DNA from: a virus
IMG/VR virus record: IMGVR_UViG_3300017989_000039
Location: 1 to 39,007 of that record
Length of the DNA stretch: 39,007 nt
Reading direction: 5' to 3' (one strand)
Every line of letters begins with the position of its first letter. Position 1 is the first letter of the stretch. A model generated the notes under the pieces. That model ran no database searches. It was not told where the DNA came from and saw only the letters and a list, made by a program, of their open reading frames with translations. The position numbers and the translations under genes were made by a program. This document shows, one piece after another, positions 7,397-15,334 of this stretch.

Positions 7397-7959
7397 TTGC
7401 GGACCTCGCGCCGCTTGATGTCGAGCGTTACGTCCTCGCCCTCGATCCACGACTCCTGACGGTGCTTGGCGTGATAGACGTACAGCCCGTCGATCCGCAC
7501 GATGGCCCATCCCTTGCGCCGTAGCTTGGCGCAGAACTGCCAGTCCTCTCGGAACATCCCGACGCCTGGGAATCCGCCGACCTCGCTCCATGCCTGCTTG
7601 TTCACCAGCATGAAGAAGCCCGACGCCTTGTCCAACCCGGTCACGGTGTAGCCGTACTGACTGTGGACGTTGCGAGCAATCTGCCGGTGTTCGTCCATCG
7701 TCTCCGCACCGCTGATCCACTGCTGCCCGGTGTTGGAATGCGGTGCATTGGTCCAGCAGGTCGCCAGTCCGAACCGATGCGACTCGATGGCCTTCTGGCA
7801 CAGGTGGTACCAGTGCGGATTGAGCGCCAGCAGGACATCGTGGTCGAGGAACAGCACCCACTCGCACGGCGTCGTCGCCATGATCCGGTTGTAGTCCTCG
7901 CCAAGCCGTCCGCCCGGCTCGTAGGGTATGCGGACGTCTATCTTTGGGCCATACACCAT
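7393..7959 (-). CDS. GT-A fold glycosyltransferase
   Basis: Start ATG at 7,957-7,959, preceded by GAGGTGAT, an excellent Shine-Dalgarno; 188 residues. The sequence NRIMATTPCEWVLFLDHDVLL carries the DxD motif (DHD) near residue 40, followed by GFFMLVNKQAWSEVGGFP and FREDWQFCAKLRRKG. This is the acceptor-side pattern (GGF..F.EDxDF) common to GT2 and GalNAc-T-like enzymes. It lacks about 30 N-terminal residues of the usual nucleotide-binding strand, so it is compact. A longer open frame upstream overlaps the next gene but has no better start. Donor sugar unknown. Confidence 0.75.
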   Translation of the reverse strand: MVYGPKIDVRIPYEPGGRLGEDYNRIMATTPCEWVLFLDHDVLLALNPHWYHLCQKAIESHRFGLATCWTNAPHSNTGQQWISGAETMDEHRQIARNVHSQYGYTVTGLDKASGFFMLVNKQAWSEVGGFPGVGMFREDWQFCAKLRRKGWAIVRIDGLYVYHAKHRQESWIEGEDVTLDIKRREVRK

Positions 7960-8687
7960 CGGATCACCTCTGCTGCTTTCTCGTCCTGATCCAGCCATTC
8001 GCCCATGATGACAGCCCGCAATTGCTCGCGTTCGGCACGCGCTTTGTCGATCTCGGCCTCGCAAGTCGCAATGCCAGGGTACGGAAACACACCGCCAATC
8101 GGCTCTGGCACGATCACGTCGCAGCCGCAGAGTGCGGCCTGTACGGCGAGGAAACTCGCGCCATCGTAGCAGACGAACCGCTCGTGCTGATTGAAAATGC
8201 TCGCCAGTGGTTCCGGCGGCATTCCACGCGGTATCTCGGTGCCGCGCTCCTCGATGTGTTCACGCCGGATGCCCTGACGCCCTGCCTTGCGGTAGGCCCA
8301 GCAGGTGCCCTTGCGCGGCTCGCGGTGATCCCAGAATAGATCAAGACGCGGATCGGTCACGCGGAGATACGGCCCCGGCCCGAACTGTTCGCTGTAGTAC
8401 AGCAGGATGCCGTCGGTATCTCGCGTCGGCGTGTATAGCATCCACCGTGCGAAGTGTCGCGCATCCCAAGGGTTGCCGCTGATGCTGTTGTGATAGATCA
8501 CCAGGTCGTCAGGCAGGCAGTGATCCGTGACCTGGCTGTAGTAGCGGTCACAGGTCGCCCAGTGCTTCTGGTGCGGGCGCATGTAGGCGTCGATGCCCTG
8601 GCGCAGCAGGCTGTCACAGAGCTTGTGCAGGACGATGTGTCCGCCCTTCGTTTCGTTGTAGCCACGTGCCGAGATCACAACGCGCAT
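7938..8687 (-). CDS. GT-B-like glycosyltransferase
   Basis: A 249-residue protein beginning MRVVISARGYNETKGGHIVLHKL, which resembles the N-terminal Rossmann domain of GT-B enzymes (a GG-x-x-x-LHKLC segment). The C-terminal half has ERFVCYDGASFLAVQAALCG followed by VIVPEP. This is like the donor-binding part of GT-B transferases, where a Glu contacts the sugar-nucleotide. It is shorter than a typical 350-400 residue GT-B. The stop overlaps the next ATG by about 20 bases and its start overlaps the acyltransferase gene. Assignment rests on motif pattern and neighbours. Confidence 0.6.
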   Translation of the reverse strand: MRVVISARGYNETKGGHIVLHKLCDSLLRQGIDAYMRPHQKHWATCDRYYSQVTDHCLPDDLVIYHNSISGNPWDARHFARWMLYTPTRDTDGILLYYSEQFGPGPYLRVTDPRLDLFWDHREPRKGTCWAYRKAGRQGIRREHIEERGTEIPRGMPPEPLASIFNQHERFVCYDGASFLAVQAALCGCDVIVPEPIGGVFPYPGIATCEAEIDKARAEREQLRAVIMGEWLDQDEKAAEVIRWCMAQR

Positions 8688-9139
8688 GACAAGCCCTCAC
8701 ACCGCGTGTCCCGATGACCGATCACGCGCCCGCGATCCACCACAATCGTCCAAGGCTCGACGTCTCGACGGATGAACGCGCCCGCTGCGACTGCCGCCCC
8801 TTCGCCAATCGTCACGCCCGGCATGATGACGGCATTGGCTCCGATGATCGCATGACGCCCGATGTCGATCGGTGCCTCGTGAACGCGGGTAAACCGCTCC
8901 GGAACCGTCGGATTGGTCATCCAGGCTCCGCTGTAGTCGTCGCTCTTGGCGTACAGTCGCACACCGCCAGACAGGCCGGAGAACTCGCGCAATCTCACCT
9001 GCCCGATGATGCTGCAATGGCAGGCGACGTGAACGTATCGCTGGATGCTGATGTTGCCAGACAGCACGGCGAAATCGTCGACCCTGGCTGTCTCATGGAC
9101 AATCAGCCGACCGTAGACGCTGGCACGGCGTGAAATCAT
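8675..9139 (-). CDS. Left-handed beta-helix O-/N-acyltransferase (WbbJ/LbH family)
   Basis: A 154-residue protein with imperfect hexapeptide repeats. The clearest run is HAIIGANAVIMPGVTIGEGA, followed by AVAAGAFIRRDVEPWTIVVDRG, the typical end of LbH sugar acetyltransferases such as WbbJ and maltose acetyltransferase. HEAPIDIG before it aligns with the segment preceding the final coil. These enzymes move an acetyl group from acetyl-CoA to a sugar. The start overlaps the preceding aminotransferase stop (ATGA). Next to an aminotransferase, N-acetylation of an amino sugar is a reasonable inference. Confidence 0.8.
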   Translation of the reverse strand: MISRRASVYGRLIVHETARVDDFAVLSGNISIQRYVHVACHCSIIGQVRLREFSGLSGGVRLYAKSDDYSGAWMTNPTVPERFTRVHEAPIDIGRHAIIGANAVIMPGVTIGEGAAVAAGAFIRRDVEPWTIVVDRGRVIGHRDTRCEGLSCAL

Positions 9140-9759
9140 CGGTAGGCCTCGTGCAGTCTCAAGTCAGGATACGGCAGGCACAGGTCTGGCAGATCGATGC
9201 CCAGCCCGTTGGCGTCGAAGAACTGCGGCATCAGGTGCAGGCCCTGTGCTGCGATGCTCGGCAGCATCCAGCAGTTCCAGCCGATCTGGTCGAACGTGTC
9301 GATGTGATAACTGATCGGATTCCTGCCTGACATTCGCGCTCGGCGGAACCAGGCGTCCGCCAACGGATCATCGTGCAGGATCGCGCCGCCCTTGCCCAGC
9401 TTCAGCCGCTTGTGCGGCCCGGTGAAGCTGACGCACTGGATTTGCTGCGGACGATACATTCCGGACGTGAACCGCAGCGCACAATCCCAGACCGGCGTCG
9501 GATCGAGCCGGTACGCGCCGGTCAGGTGGTCGGAGCCGATGTCATAGAAGGATACCTTCCCACCAGCCTGGATAATCGTACACGGGACGCTCATGTAGGT
9601 CCGATTGGGAATGGCGATGGTGTAATCCTGAATGTCCACCCAATGCAGCGCGAGCATGAGCGCACTGGTGCAGGAATCGACCGCCACCGCGTACCGAGCG
9701 CCGGTGTACTCGCACAGCGCATCTTCAAAGTCCCGCGTGACATCGTGCATGTTCTTCAT
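9136..9759 (-). CDS. Half-length DegT/DnrJ-type sugar aminotransferase
   Basis: ATG at 9,757-9,759 overlaps the terminase stop (ATGA); 207 residues. It opens with YTGARYAVAVDSCTSALMLAL, the PLP-phosphate-binding start of DegT/DnrJ/EryC1/StrS aminotransferases, then IAIPNRTYMSVPCTIIQAGG. SFTGPHKRLKLGKGGAIL is the segment in which the catalytic Lys forms the internal aldimine. Full-length relatives have about 370 residues; here the C-terminal domain is missing, with no frameshift visible. It may be a minimal form, need a partner, or have lost activity. Full members transfer an amino group to a keto-sugar nucleotide. Confidence 0.7.
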   Translation of the reverse strand: MKNMHDVTRDFEDALCEYTGARYAVAVDSCTSALMLALHWVDIQDYTIAIPNRTYMSVPCTIIQAGGKVSFYDIGSDHLTGAYRLDPTPVWDCALRFTSGMYRPQQIQCVSFTGPHKRLKLGKGGAILHDDPLADAWFRRARMSGRNPISYHIDTFDQIGWNCWMLPSIAAQGLHLMPQFFDANGLGIDLPDLCLPYPDLRLHEAYR

Positions 9760-10985
9760 GCCACACCTCGAATGCCTTTCACCACCGGACGGCTGATCGG
9801 GAAGCGACGGTGCAGGAAATACCCTGCGCTGTCGCACCAGTCATCGATGGCCGGGTGCTGGTCGAACTTTTCCGGCGATCCATCGCTGGCGTAGCCTTGC
9901 ATCTCCAGAGCGTCGGCCAGCTCAGGACAGCGGGCAGCGTTGACCCTGATCTTGTCGTGTGCGAACAGCCCGTTGACGGCATTCACGCGATCACGGATCG
10001 CTGGATTCGCTCGCGGTGCATCGACGCGGAATCCCGCCTGCTGGATGATGTCGAGGTCAGATTCGGCGGCATTGGTCCGCTGCGCCTTCCCACTGGCGTC
10101 AGGGTAGACCGTGATCGGATGATCCCGGTACCGCGCCAGGCGCGTGCAGAAGTCGCGGGTGTCTTTGCTGACGAACTCACCGACCGCCACCGGCGTCCGC
10201 CCATCGATGACCCAGACCGTCGCGCAACAGCCACCGATGTTAAAATCAATCCCGACGTGCAGCCGCTCGCCGGGTGAAGGCTCGCGGTCGGTGTCGTGCT
10301 TGATCCGGTCGTAGGCGTGATACACCTTGTCGCGGGTGAAGCTCACGAACTCGCCGCGCAGGTAGGCGTCCACCAGAACCGGATCGTACTGCGCCACCAG
10401 GCTGGCGGCGTAGTCTTCCGGCAGGAAGGGATTGTCGTAGGTGCTGGCGCGGATCAGCAGCCAGTCAGCGTCGGTGGACTTGCCCCATCGCTCGAACGTG
10501 AAGCCGTTGACGCCCTGGTCTGGCGTGGACACATTCCCGATGGAATTGCCGCGTTGCGTTTTCTGGCGCGTGCGCTCGACCGCTTTCTGCCAGACAGCGC
10601 GTGCTTTCTCACGCGGTAGCGTATCCAGCTCATCCATGATCGTGTGCGCTGACTCAAACGCAATCCACCGGCCCGGATTGTCGTAGCTGCGGAAATAGAT
10701 TTTCCCGAAGCCGTGAATCTGGATCGACCATTCGGATTTATTCAGCGTGTAATCCAATCCGATCTCGGTCAGGTCTGCTTCAACGCCCGGAATGGCCCTC
10801 AGGCGCAGCAGGTCATACGTCGGCATTCCCAGCAGCGTATTGATGCCCGGTTCCGTCACCATCAGATACACCAGCCGAATTGTGGCGGCTTTCGTCTTGC
10901 CGGAACCGTAGCCGCCGACGATGGCCGGATACCGCGCCTGACTGGCAACGAACTGCATCTGGTGTGCCAGCAGCGTAATGTTCAT
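9756..10985 (-). CDS. terL: Terminase large subunit
   Basis: A 409-residue packaging motor. The ATPase half has Walker A GGYGSGKT (24-31) and Walker B TIMDEL (115-120). The nuclease half has HVGIDFNIGG with Asp 247 and YPDASG with Asp 296, which are the metal-binding acidic residues of the RNase H-like fold. It translocates DNA through the portal and cuts concatemers. The start overlaps the small subunit stop (ATGA). At 409 residues it is on the short side for TerL. The headful-type grouping is only inferred from the circularly permuted-looking assembly. Confidence 0.9.
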   Translation of the reverse strand: MNITLLAHQMQFVASQARYPAIVGGYGSGKTKAATIRLVYLMVTEPGINTLLGMPTYDLLRLRAIPGVEADLTEIGLDYTLNKSEWSIQIHGFGKIYFRSYDNPGRWIAFESAHTIMDELDTLPREKARAVWQKAVERTRQKTQRGNSIGNVSTPDQGVNGFTFERWGKSTDADWLLIRASTYDNPFLPEDYAASLVAQYDPVLVDAYLRGEFVSFTRDKVYHAYDRIKHDTDREPSPGERLHVGIDFNIGGCCATVWVIDGRTPVAVGEFVSKDTRDFCTRLARYRDHPITVYPDASGKAQRTNAAESDLDIIQQAGFRVDAPRANPAIRDRVNAVNGLFAHDKIRVNAARCPELADALEMQGYASDGSPEKFDQHPAIDDWCDSAGYFLHRRFPISRPVVKGIRGVA

Positions 10986-11311
10986 TCCGGCAGGTGGAAG
11001 TTGATGCTCATCGGCGTCTGTTGCGGATCATCCGCCCGATCCGTCTCGCGCCAGCGTGCGCGTGTCTTCATCCAGAAGATCATCGCGGCGGTGTCGCCAC
11101 CGAGCGCCTTGCTGTAAAGCGAACCGGCAATCACCGCGTTTGCCTTCGCCAGCGATTGATCCAGCTCCTCGCGGTAGTGCTTGCGGAGCGTCTTGGGATC
11201 AATACCCAGAATGTCAGCGATCACCTCCTGGCGAGTGCCGACAATCGCATGAGACGAGACAATATCCCGATTCTCGTCAGTCGGAACGTGAACGCGCCTT
11301 CTAACCGCCAT
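10982..11311 (-). CDS. terS: Terminase small subunit-like HTH protein
   Basis: A 109-residue protein with a helix-turn-helix in the first half (TRQEVIADILGIDPKTLRKHY, residues 26-46). It is followed by a helical region (AKANAVIAGSLYSKALGGD) and an aromatic/charged stretch (TAAMIFWMKTRARWRE) found in many small terminase-like proteins next to terL. It would recognise the packaging start and hand DNA to TerL. GAGG lies 6 bases before the ATG, and the stop overlaps the terL start. A TATAAA-like box lies upstream (about 11,323-11,332) without a convincing -35. Confidence 0.8.
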   Translation of the reverse strand: MAVRRRVHVPTDENRDIVSSHAIVGTRQEVIADILGIDPKTLRKHYREELDQSLAKANAVIAGSLYSKALGGDTAAMIFWMKTRARWRETDRADDPQQTPMSINFHLPE

Positions 11312-11338
11312 CGCAGCCTCGGATTTTATAATCGGGAA

Positions 11339-11974
11339 TCAAGGCACCAGCACTCCCCAGGACACCGGAAACAGCGGCGATAGTATCACACTGACCTGCT
11401 CCGCAAGCTCGCGCACCTCGGCCTGTGCGTGATCGTCCAGTCTTTGACCACAGGCACGGGCAAAATACGCCAGACTCCCGGTCTCGATCCACTCGGTCAT
11501 CATCGACTGCGGGAGAATCGATCGTGCCTGCTCCGGCGCGACGCCCTGGGCAATGAGATTGTCGTACAGCAGGCGGCATTGGTTCTCGGCCTCGCTGACC
11601 TTCCGCTTGATCGCAAACTGCTGGTGCGGATCGAGCGACCCACCACTGCCTTGCTTGATCGACCCGGCAGGCCTGCGCCGCCAGGTCTCGATGCGGTAGA
11701 ACGACGGCGCATCGTCGACGTAGCGGCGTGAGACCTCATTGCGAGCAACGCCCACCTGATGACGCCACCACTGCCGAGCGACGAACACCGGTGCGCTGAT
11801 GCGGAGCGTTACCTGCGGATGGCTGAACGGCGACCAGTGGCCGTGCTTCGCCAGATACTGGATCAGCCGCTCGTCGGTGTCGTCGAAGTCGAACTTGTAC
11901 TTGGCGAACGATACGCGAGCCGCGTTCACGACCGCCAGATCGTCGCCCATGTGGCTCAGGTATTCGGCGTGCAT
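11339..11974 (-). CDS. thyX: Flavin-dependent thymidylate synthase
   Basis: A 211-residue ThyX, which makes dTMP from dUMP using FAD, NADPH and methylene-tetrahydrofolate. The signature region is RQWWRHQVGVARNEVSRRY (68-85): RH at 71-72, then Gln 73 where the textbook motif has Arg, and Ser 82 after eight residues. This KHQ/RHQ-type variant also occurs in other phage ThyX proteins. HGHWSPFSH (44-52) and the C-terminal RLDDHAQAEVREL match the family. The ATG directly follows the dcd stop (TAA-ATG), so the two nucleotide genes are co-expressed and lie just ahead of the packaging genes. Confidence 0.9.
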   Translation of the reverse strand: MHAEYLSHMGDDLAVVNAARVSFAKYKFDFDDTDERLIQYLAKHGHWSPFSHPQVTLRISAPVFVARQWWRHQVGVARNEVSRRYVDDAPSFYRIETWRRRPAGSIKQGSGGSLDPHQQFAIKRKVSEAENQCRLLYDNLIAQGVAPEQARSILPQSMMTEWIETGSLAYFARACGQRLDDHAQAEVRELAEQVSVILSPLFPVSWGVLVP

Positions 11975-12514
11975 TTACTCCACCCCCTTGCTCGGCTGCG
12001 GCGCTCTCTGGCCGTTGTATCGCCCTCTGGCGGCGTATGACGCCTCGGACGGCACCGGCTGGCCAGACCAGAACACCATCTGTCCGATTGGCATACCTTG
12101 CCTGATCCGCAGGCTCGTGCCTCGCGTGATGTTGATCAGTTCCAGCGTCAGCGTCGCACCGTGCCAGCCCGGATCGCACCAACCTGCTAGCAGATGTTGC
12201 AAGCCTGACCGCGCCAAGCTCGACTTGAGCTTGTACTCCGCCGCCACGTTGTCCGGCAGGTTGAACACTTGCTCGGTGCTGGCAAGCACGAAATCACCAG
12301 GATGCAGAATCCACGATCCGTCCGGCTCGCGCTCCAGCGGTCGCAGTCTCGGCGCCTCTTTGCGCGTCAGGTCGCAGACACTCGGGACGTCTTCCACCAG
12401 GACAATCTCACCGAGCGTGATGTCGATGCTGGCGGCGTTGATCTGCTCTGGCTTGACGTTCTCGATCACGCCGCGCTCCACCAGCGCCAGCAGGTCGTGG
12501 TAGGTCATGAGCAT
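11975..12514 (-). CDS. dcd: dCTP deaminase
   Basis: A 179-residue trimeric dCTP deaminase/dUTPase-fold protein. KLKSSLARSGL (96-105) is the nucleotide-phosphate-binding motif, and GWCDPGWHGATLTLELIN (111-128) contains the catalytic Glu 125. A late IGQMVFW segment is the usual beta strand. It converts dCTP to dUTP. No dUTPase is encoded nearby, so either the host hydrolyses dUTP to dUMP for ThyX, or the enzyme is bifunctional. AAGGAGGT precedes the first ATG by about 7 bases. The start overlaps the small gene upstream. Confidence 0.88.
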   Translation of the reverse strand: MLMTYHDLLALVERGVIENVKPEQINAASIDITLGEIVLVEDVPSVCDLTRKEAPRLRPLEREPDGSWILHPGDFVLASTEQVFNLPDNVAAEYKLKSSLARSGLQHLLAGWCDPGWHGATLTLELINITRGTSLRIRQGMPIGQMVFWSGQPVPSEASYAARGRYNGQRAPQPSKGVE

Positions 12515-12672
12515 TGCCGCACCTCCTTATCCCGCACCTCGGTCCACTCGACTGCCTCAGCCTGGCGCACAGCCTCGAGGTAGTCCACCGCCGAACCGCG
12601 TCCAACGATACCACGGACGTGGTGGTGCACCTCCCACGTGTAGCCCAAATCCTTCCTTTCGATGACGATCAT
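12505..12672 (-). CDS. Small hypothetical protein, 55 aa
   Basis: ATG at 12,670-12,672 is chosen because GGAGG lies five bases before it; an upstream in-frame ATG (12,693) has no such site. The product (MIVIERKDLGYTWEVHHHVRG...) has a beta-like N-terminus and an acidic helix (DYLEAVRQAEAVEW). Its stop overlaps the dcd start by 10 bases. It is the first gene after the AT-rich gap at 12,673-12,976, so it probably opens the leftward late transcript. Function unknown. Confidence 0.65.
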   Translation of the reverse strand: MIVIERKDLGYTWEVHHHVRGIVGRGSAVDYLEAVRQAEAVEWTEVRDKEVRQCS

Positions 12673-12976
12673 GAGTGCCTCCAAATCGGGCATGTAAACC
12701 AGTAACCAATGTAACTACGTTCCCTATACTCCTATATACCCCCCTTTTAAGGTGTATATTTGTGTACTATATTTCTTTAATACCCTTAAATAACCCCTAT
12801 ACAGCTAAGTTAGATATTCTAGTTACTTTAGTTACAAAGTGTCTTTTCTGTTGCGCCTTCAATCACTTAAGGTGTAACTAGCAGTGTAACTAGCCCGGTT
12901 TTCTGGTTACGTTGGTTACAATCGCTGGTTTACAAACCGAGGCTAGTTACAATTCTAGTTACACGATTTGACGCCC
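12673..12976. promoter_or_regulatory. AT-rich intergenic region with paired GTAAC iterons; candidate origin / late control region
   Basis: This 304-base gap holds no gene. It is much more AT-rich than the genome and contains ten GTAAC/GTTAC pentamers arranged as five same-orientation pairs: 12,702/12,711, 12,822/12,831, 12,874/12,886, 12,906/12,915 and 12,946/12,958. Pair spacings are 9, 9, 12, 9 and 12 bases. Extended copies read CTAGTTACA or GGTTAC. An AT-rich core with TATA-like runs lies at 12,721-12,800. The vapE primase-helicase gene ends at its right edge. Iterons plus an AT-rich stretch beside a replication initiator gene are typical of origins. A promoter for the dcd-to-head transcript may also be here, but I cannot fix the boxes. 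Confidence 0.6.
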
Positions 12977-15334
12977 TCAGAACGGCACGTCGTCGTTGTC
13001 GCAGTCCGTCTTGCCCCAACCACGCTGGACGCCGTAGCGGTCGCCGAACCGCATCACTTTGCGCCGTTCCCAACCCGGCATCCGGTCCATGATCGCAGCG
13101 ATCCGGTTGCTGTCCTGACGCCGACATCCCGACCGTTCGCCCAGGCAGTCCTGCCAGATTTCAGCAACGCAGACCTTATCCCGAGTGCCCATGTCTTCGA
13201 CCATGCTGTCGGTCAGATACCGGTTGCGGTCAGCCTTCTTCGCCAGCCATTCGGCGATGACGCCTTCCCACTGATCGGACTCGCGCTTGTCGTCTTGCAG
13301 GCCGCGCACGATTGCCTTCGCCTCGTCGTCCAGTAAGGTCGACTCGCCCAGCAGGTATCGTGCATAGGCTTCCGCCCAAAGCTGATCGACCTCGGCCCGA
13401 AGACCGTCCAGGTCGATCTCTCCACCTTCCGCAATGCCCGACTCAATCGGCCACCAGCGCCGGTTGCCAGTCGAATCCTTGAGATACTCCGCCTGGTTCG
13501 TCGTGGCGATGAACACGCACTGACGCTTCATCTCGATCGGGTGTCTGGCATAGGCCATGCGGACGGTCGTTGACGTTGCGGAGATAAACGCCTTCTGCTG
13601 TTCCAGTTCGGACCGGTTGGTCGCGCCCAGTTCGGTGATCTCCATCACCCAGCGCCCTTGCATCTCCTCGGCTGCGATCTTGTGATCGAAGCTGGAAAGC
13701 TCGCCGTACCATCGTCCGCCCAGAATCGCCACGAAGGTGCTTTTCCCGATGCCCTGACGCCCACCGAGGACCGGCACGTAGTCGAACTTGTAGCCCGGTT
13801 CAAATGCCCGAGCGACCGCCGCGACCATCAGACACTTGGCGGCCTGACGGGTATAGATGTTGTCCTCGGAGTGAAGCCAGCGAACAAACAGAGTATCGAT
13901 ACGCTCGACACCATCCCAAGCCAGCGACTCGATCCAGTCACGCACCGGATGGTAGGACTGTGTGCGAGCGCGATGCGCGATTGCGTGTTCGATCTTTGCC
14001 TCCGGAAAGTCCACCTGATACTTGCGCCCGACATAGTGGCGCAACGGCAGAGAGTGCTTGTCGTTCCACAGATCACCATCGACATGCTCGACGCGCTCGG
14101 CCAGCAGGTTGTAGCGCATGACATCGCGGATGTGGCTGTCGTGCTGCAAGATCAGCACCGCATTGGTGAAGGTGGTTTTGATCTCGCCGGTATCATGGAC
14201 CTGAAGATGCGCGAGCCACTCCCGGTCATCGTCGCCCTGGTCGTCGAACTCGTCGGCTGTGATCTCCAGCCCCGCCGCGATCAGGTCTTCTTTGACGCCC
14301 GACTGTTCCCGTGCGAACTCGTCCATTGCGGCGAAGCTGGGCAGGCGATGGGATGGAGTGTCCGGCTTGGCGTCATCGTCCAGATGCCCGAACTTGTGGA
14401 TGCGAAGCAGATCGAAGGCATTGCAGGTCTGACCGAACGCCGGATCGGACTCATGGTTTGAGTAGACGAACCGGTCATCGTAGACCACTACGCCTTTCGT
14501 CGTTGTGCCTTCGTTGTAGGTGTAGCGGTTGCGGCTGTCCTGCGTATACGCGCCGGTCATCGTCAGCGCCTTGTGGATGTCCACACTGCGGCAGAACGCG
14601 CCGACGATACCTTTCTTCGATAGCGGATCGGCCTGACGCTTGACGCGCAGACTGAGCCGCTTGTTCTCCCGATCGCTCTGTGGCCATTCGGTCACGTCGC
14701 GCCAGTCGGTGTACTCATCCAGAATCGTCTGCACAGCCAGCGGAGGCGCGTCGTTGTGGCGGAACACGAACTCGCCATCGGCAGGCGTCGATGGCCAATA
14801 CATCAACCGGTTGATGTCGTAAGTGCTGGCGTCCATCGACTCAATGCCGACTTTCTCCGCGATCTTCCGCATGGTCGGCTGATACTGCTCAGGCAGCATC
14901 GGACTATCGGCATAGACCACCAGGCGCAGACGCGGACTGTCTGGCTTGTGCTTGTGCGTCGAATAGATCGTGTAGCAGCAATGCCCGAGCGCCTTCTCGA
15001 CGCGATCCACAAAGTCGGTTGTTGCGTGATCGGCATCGAAGGTCATCATCGACCGGTTGGCGACGGTGTGCTTGAGCCGTCGACCGCCCTTCAGCAGTCC
15101 GCCGACGTAAGCCCCAACATCCTTGATGTTGTCCTGTTCGGCCTTCGGCATCGCGTGATACTCATCGACGCTCTCGACGGTGCGAACCGTGCGCCCCAGC
15201 TTGCGGACGAACTCGGACAGGTCCATCTGCGAGTTGCGCCAGTTGGCGGCATTGCGCCCTGACGCCGTGGCGACCTGGACCGTAAAGTCATGCTTCAGGC
15301 GCGTCCCATCGTCCATCTCTTTAAGCAGCATCAT
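12977..15334 (-). CDS. VapE-type primase-helicase
   Basis: A 785-residue replication protein. The N-terminal third looks like an archaeo-eukaryotic primase domain: SMMTFDADHAT (about 96-106) supplies FDAD, followed by YSTHKHKPDSPRLRLV and DINRLMYWPSTP. The C-terminal half is the virulence-associated E (VapE) SF3-like ATPase with Walker A GGRQGIGKST (524-533), Walker B VMEITEL (563-569), sensor CVFIATTN (about 606-613) and TGNRRWWPI. It likely primes and unwinds phage DNA. I chose ATG 15,332-15,334 because GGGGG lies 6-7 bases before it. It overlaps the cro-like gene by 14 bases, so both are expressed leftward together. Confidence 0.85.
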   Translation of the reverse strand: MMLLKEMDDGTRLKHDFTVQVATASGRNAANWRNSQMDLSEFVRKLGRTVRTVESVDEYHAMPKAEQDNIKDVGAYVGGLLKGGRRLKHTVANRSMMTFDADHATTDFVDRVEKALGHCCYTIYSTHKHKPDSPRLRLVVYADSPMLPEQYQPTMRKIAEKVGIESMDASTYDINRLMYWPSTPADGEFVFRHNDAPPLAVQTILDEYTDWRDVTEWPQSDRENKRLSLRVKRQADPLSKKGIVGAFCRSVDIHKALTMTGAYTQDSRNRYTYNEGTTTKGVVVYDDRFVYSNHESDPAFGQTCNAFDLLRIHKFGHLDDDAKPDTPSHRLPSFAAMDEFAREQSGVKEDLIAAGLEITADEFDDQGDDDREWLAHLQVHDTGEIKTTFTNAVLILQHDSHIRDVMRYNLLAERVEHVDGDLWNDKHSLPLRHYVGRKYQVDFPEAKIEHAIAHRARTQSYHPVRDWIESLAWDGVERIDTLFVRWLHSEDNIYTRQAAKCLMVAAVARAFEPGYKFDYVPVLGGRQGIGKSTFVAILGGRWYGELSSFDHKIAAEEMQGRWVMEITELGATNRSELEQQKAFISATSTTVRMAYARHPIEMKRQCVFIATTNQAEYLKDSTGNRRWWPIESGIAEGGEIDLDGLRAEVDQLWAEAYARYLLGESTLLDDEAKAIVRGLQDDKRESDQWEGVIAEWLAKKADRNRYLTDSMVEDMGTRDKVCVAEIWQDCLGERSGCRRQDSNRIAAIMDRMPGWERRKVMRFGDRYGVQRGWGKTDCDNDDVPF

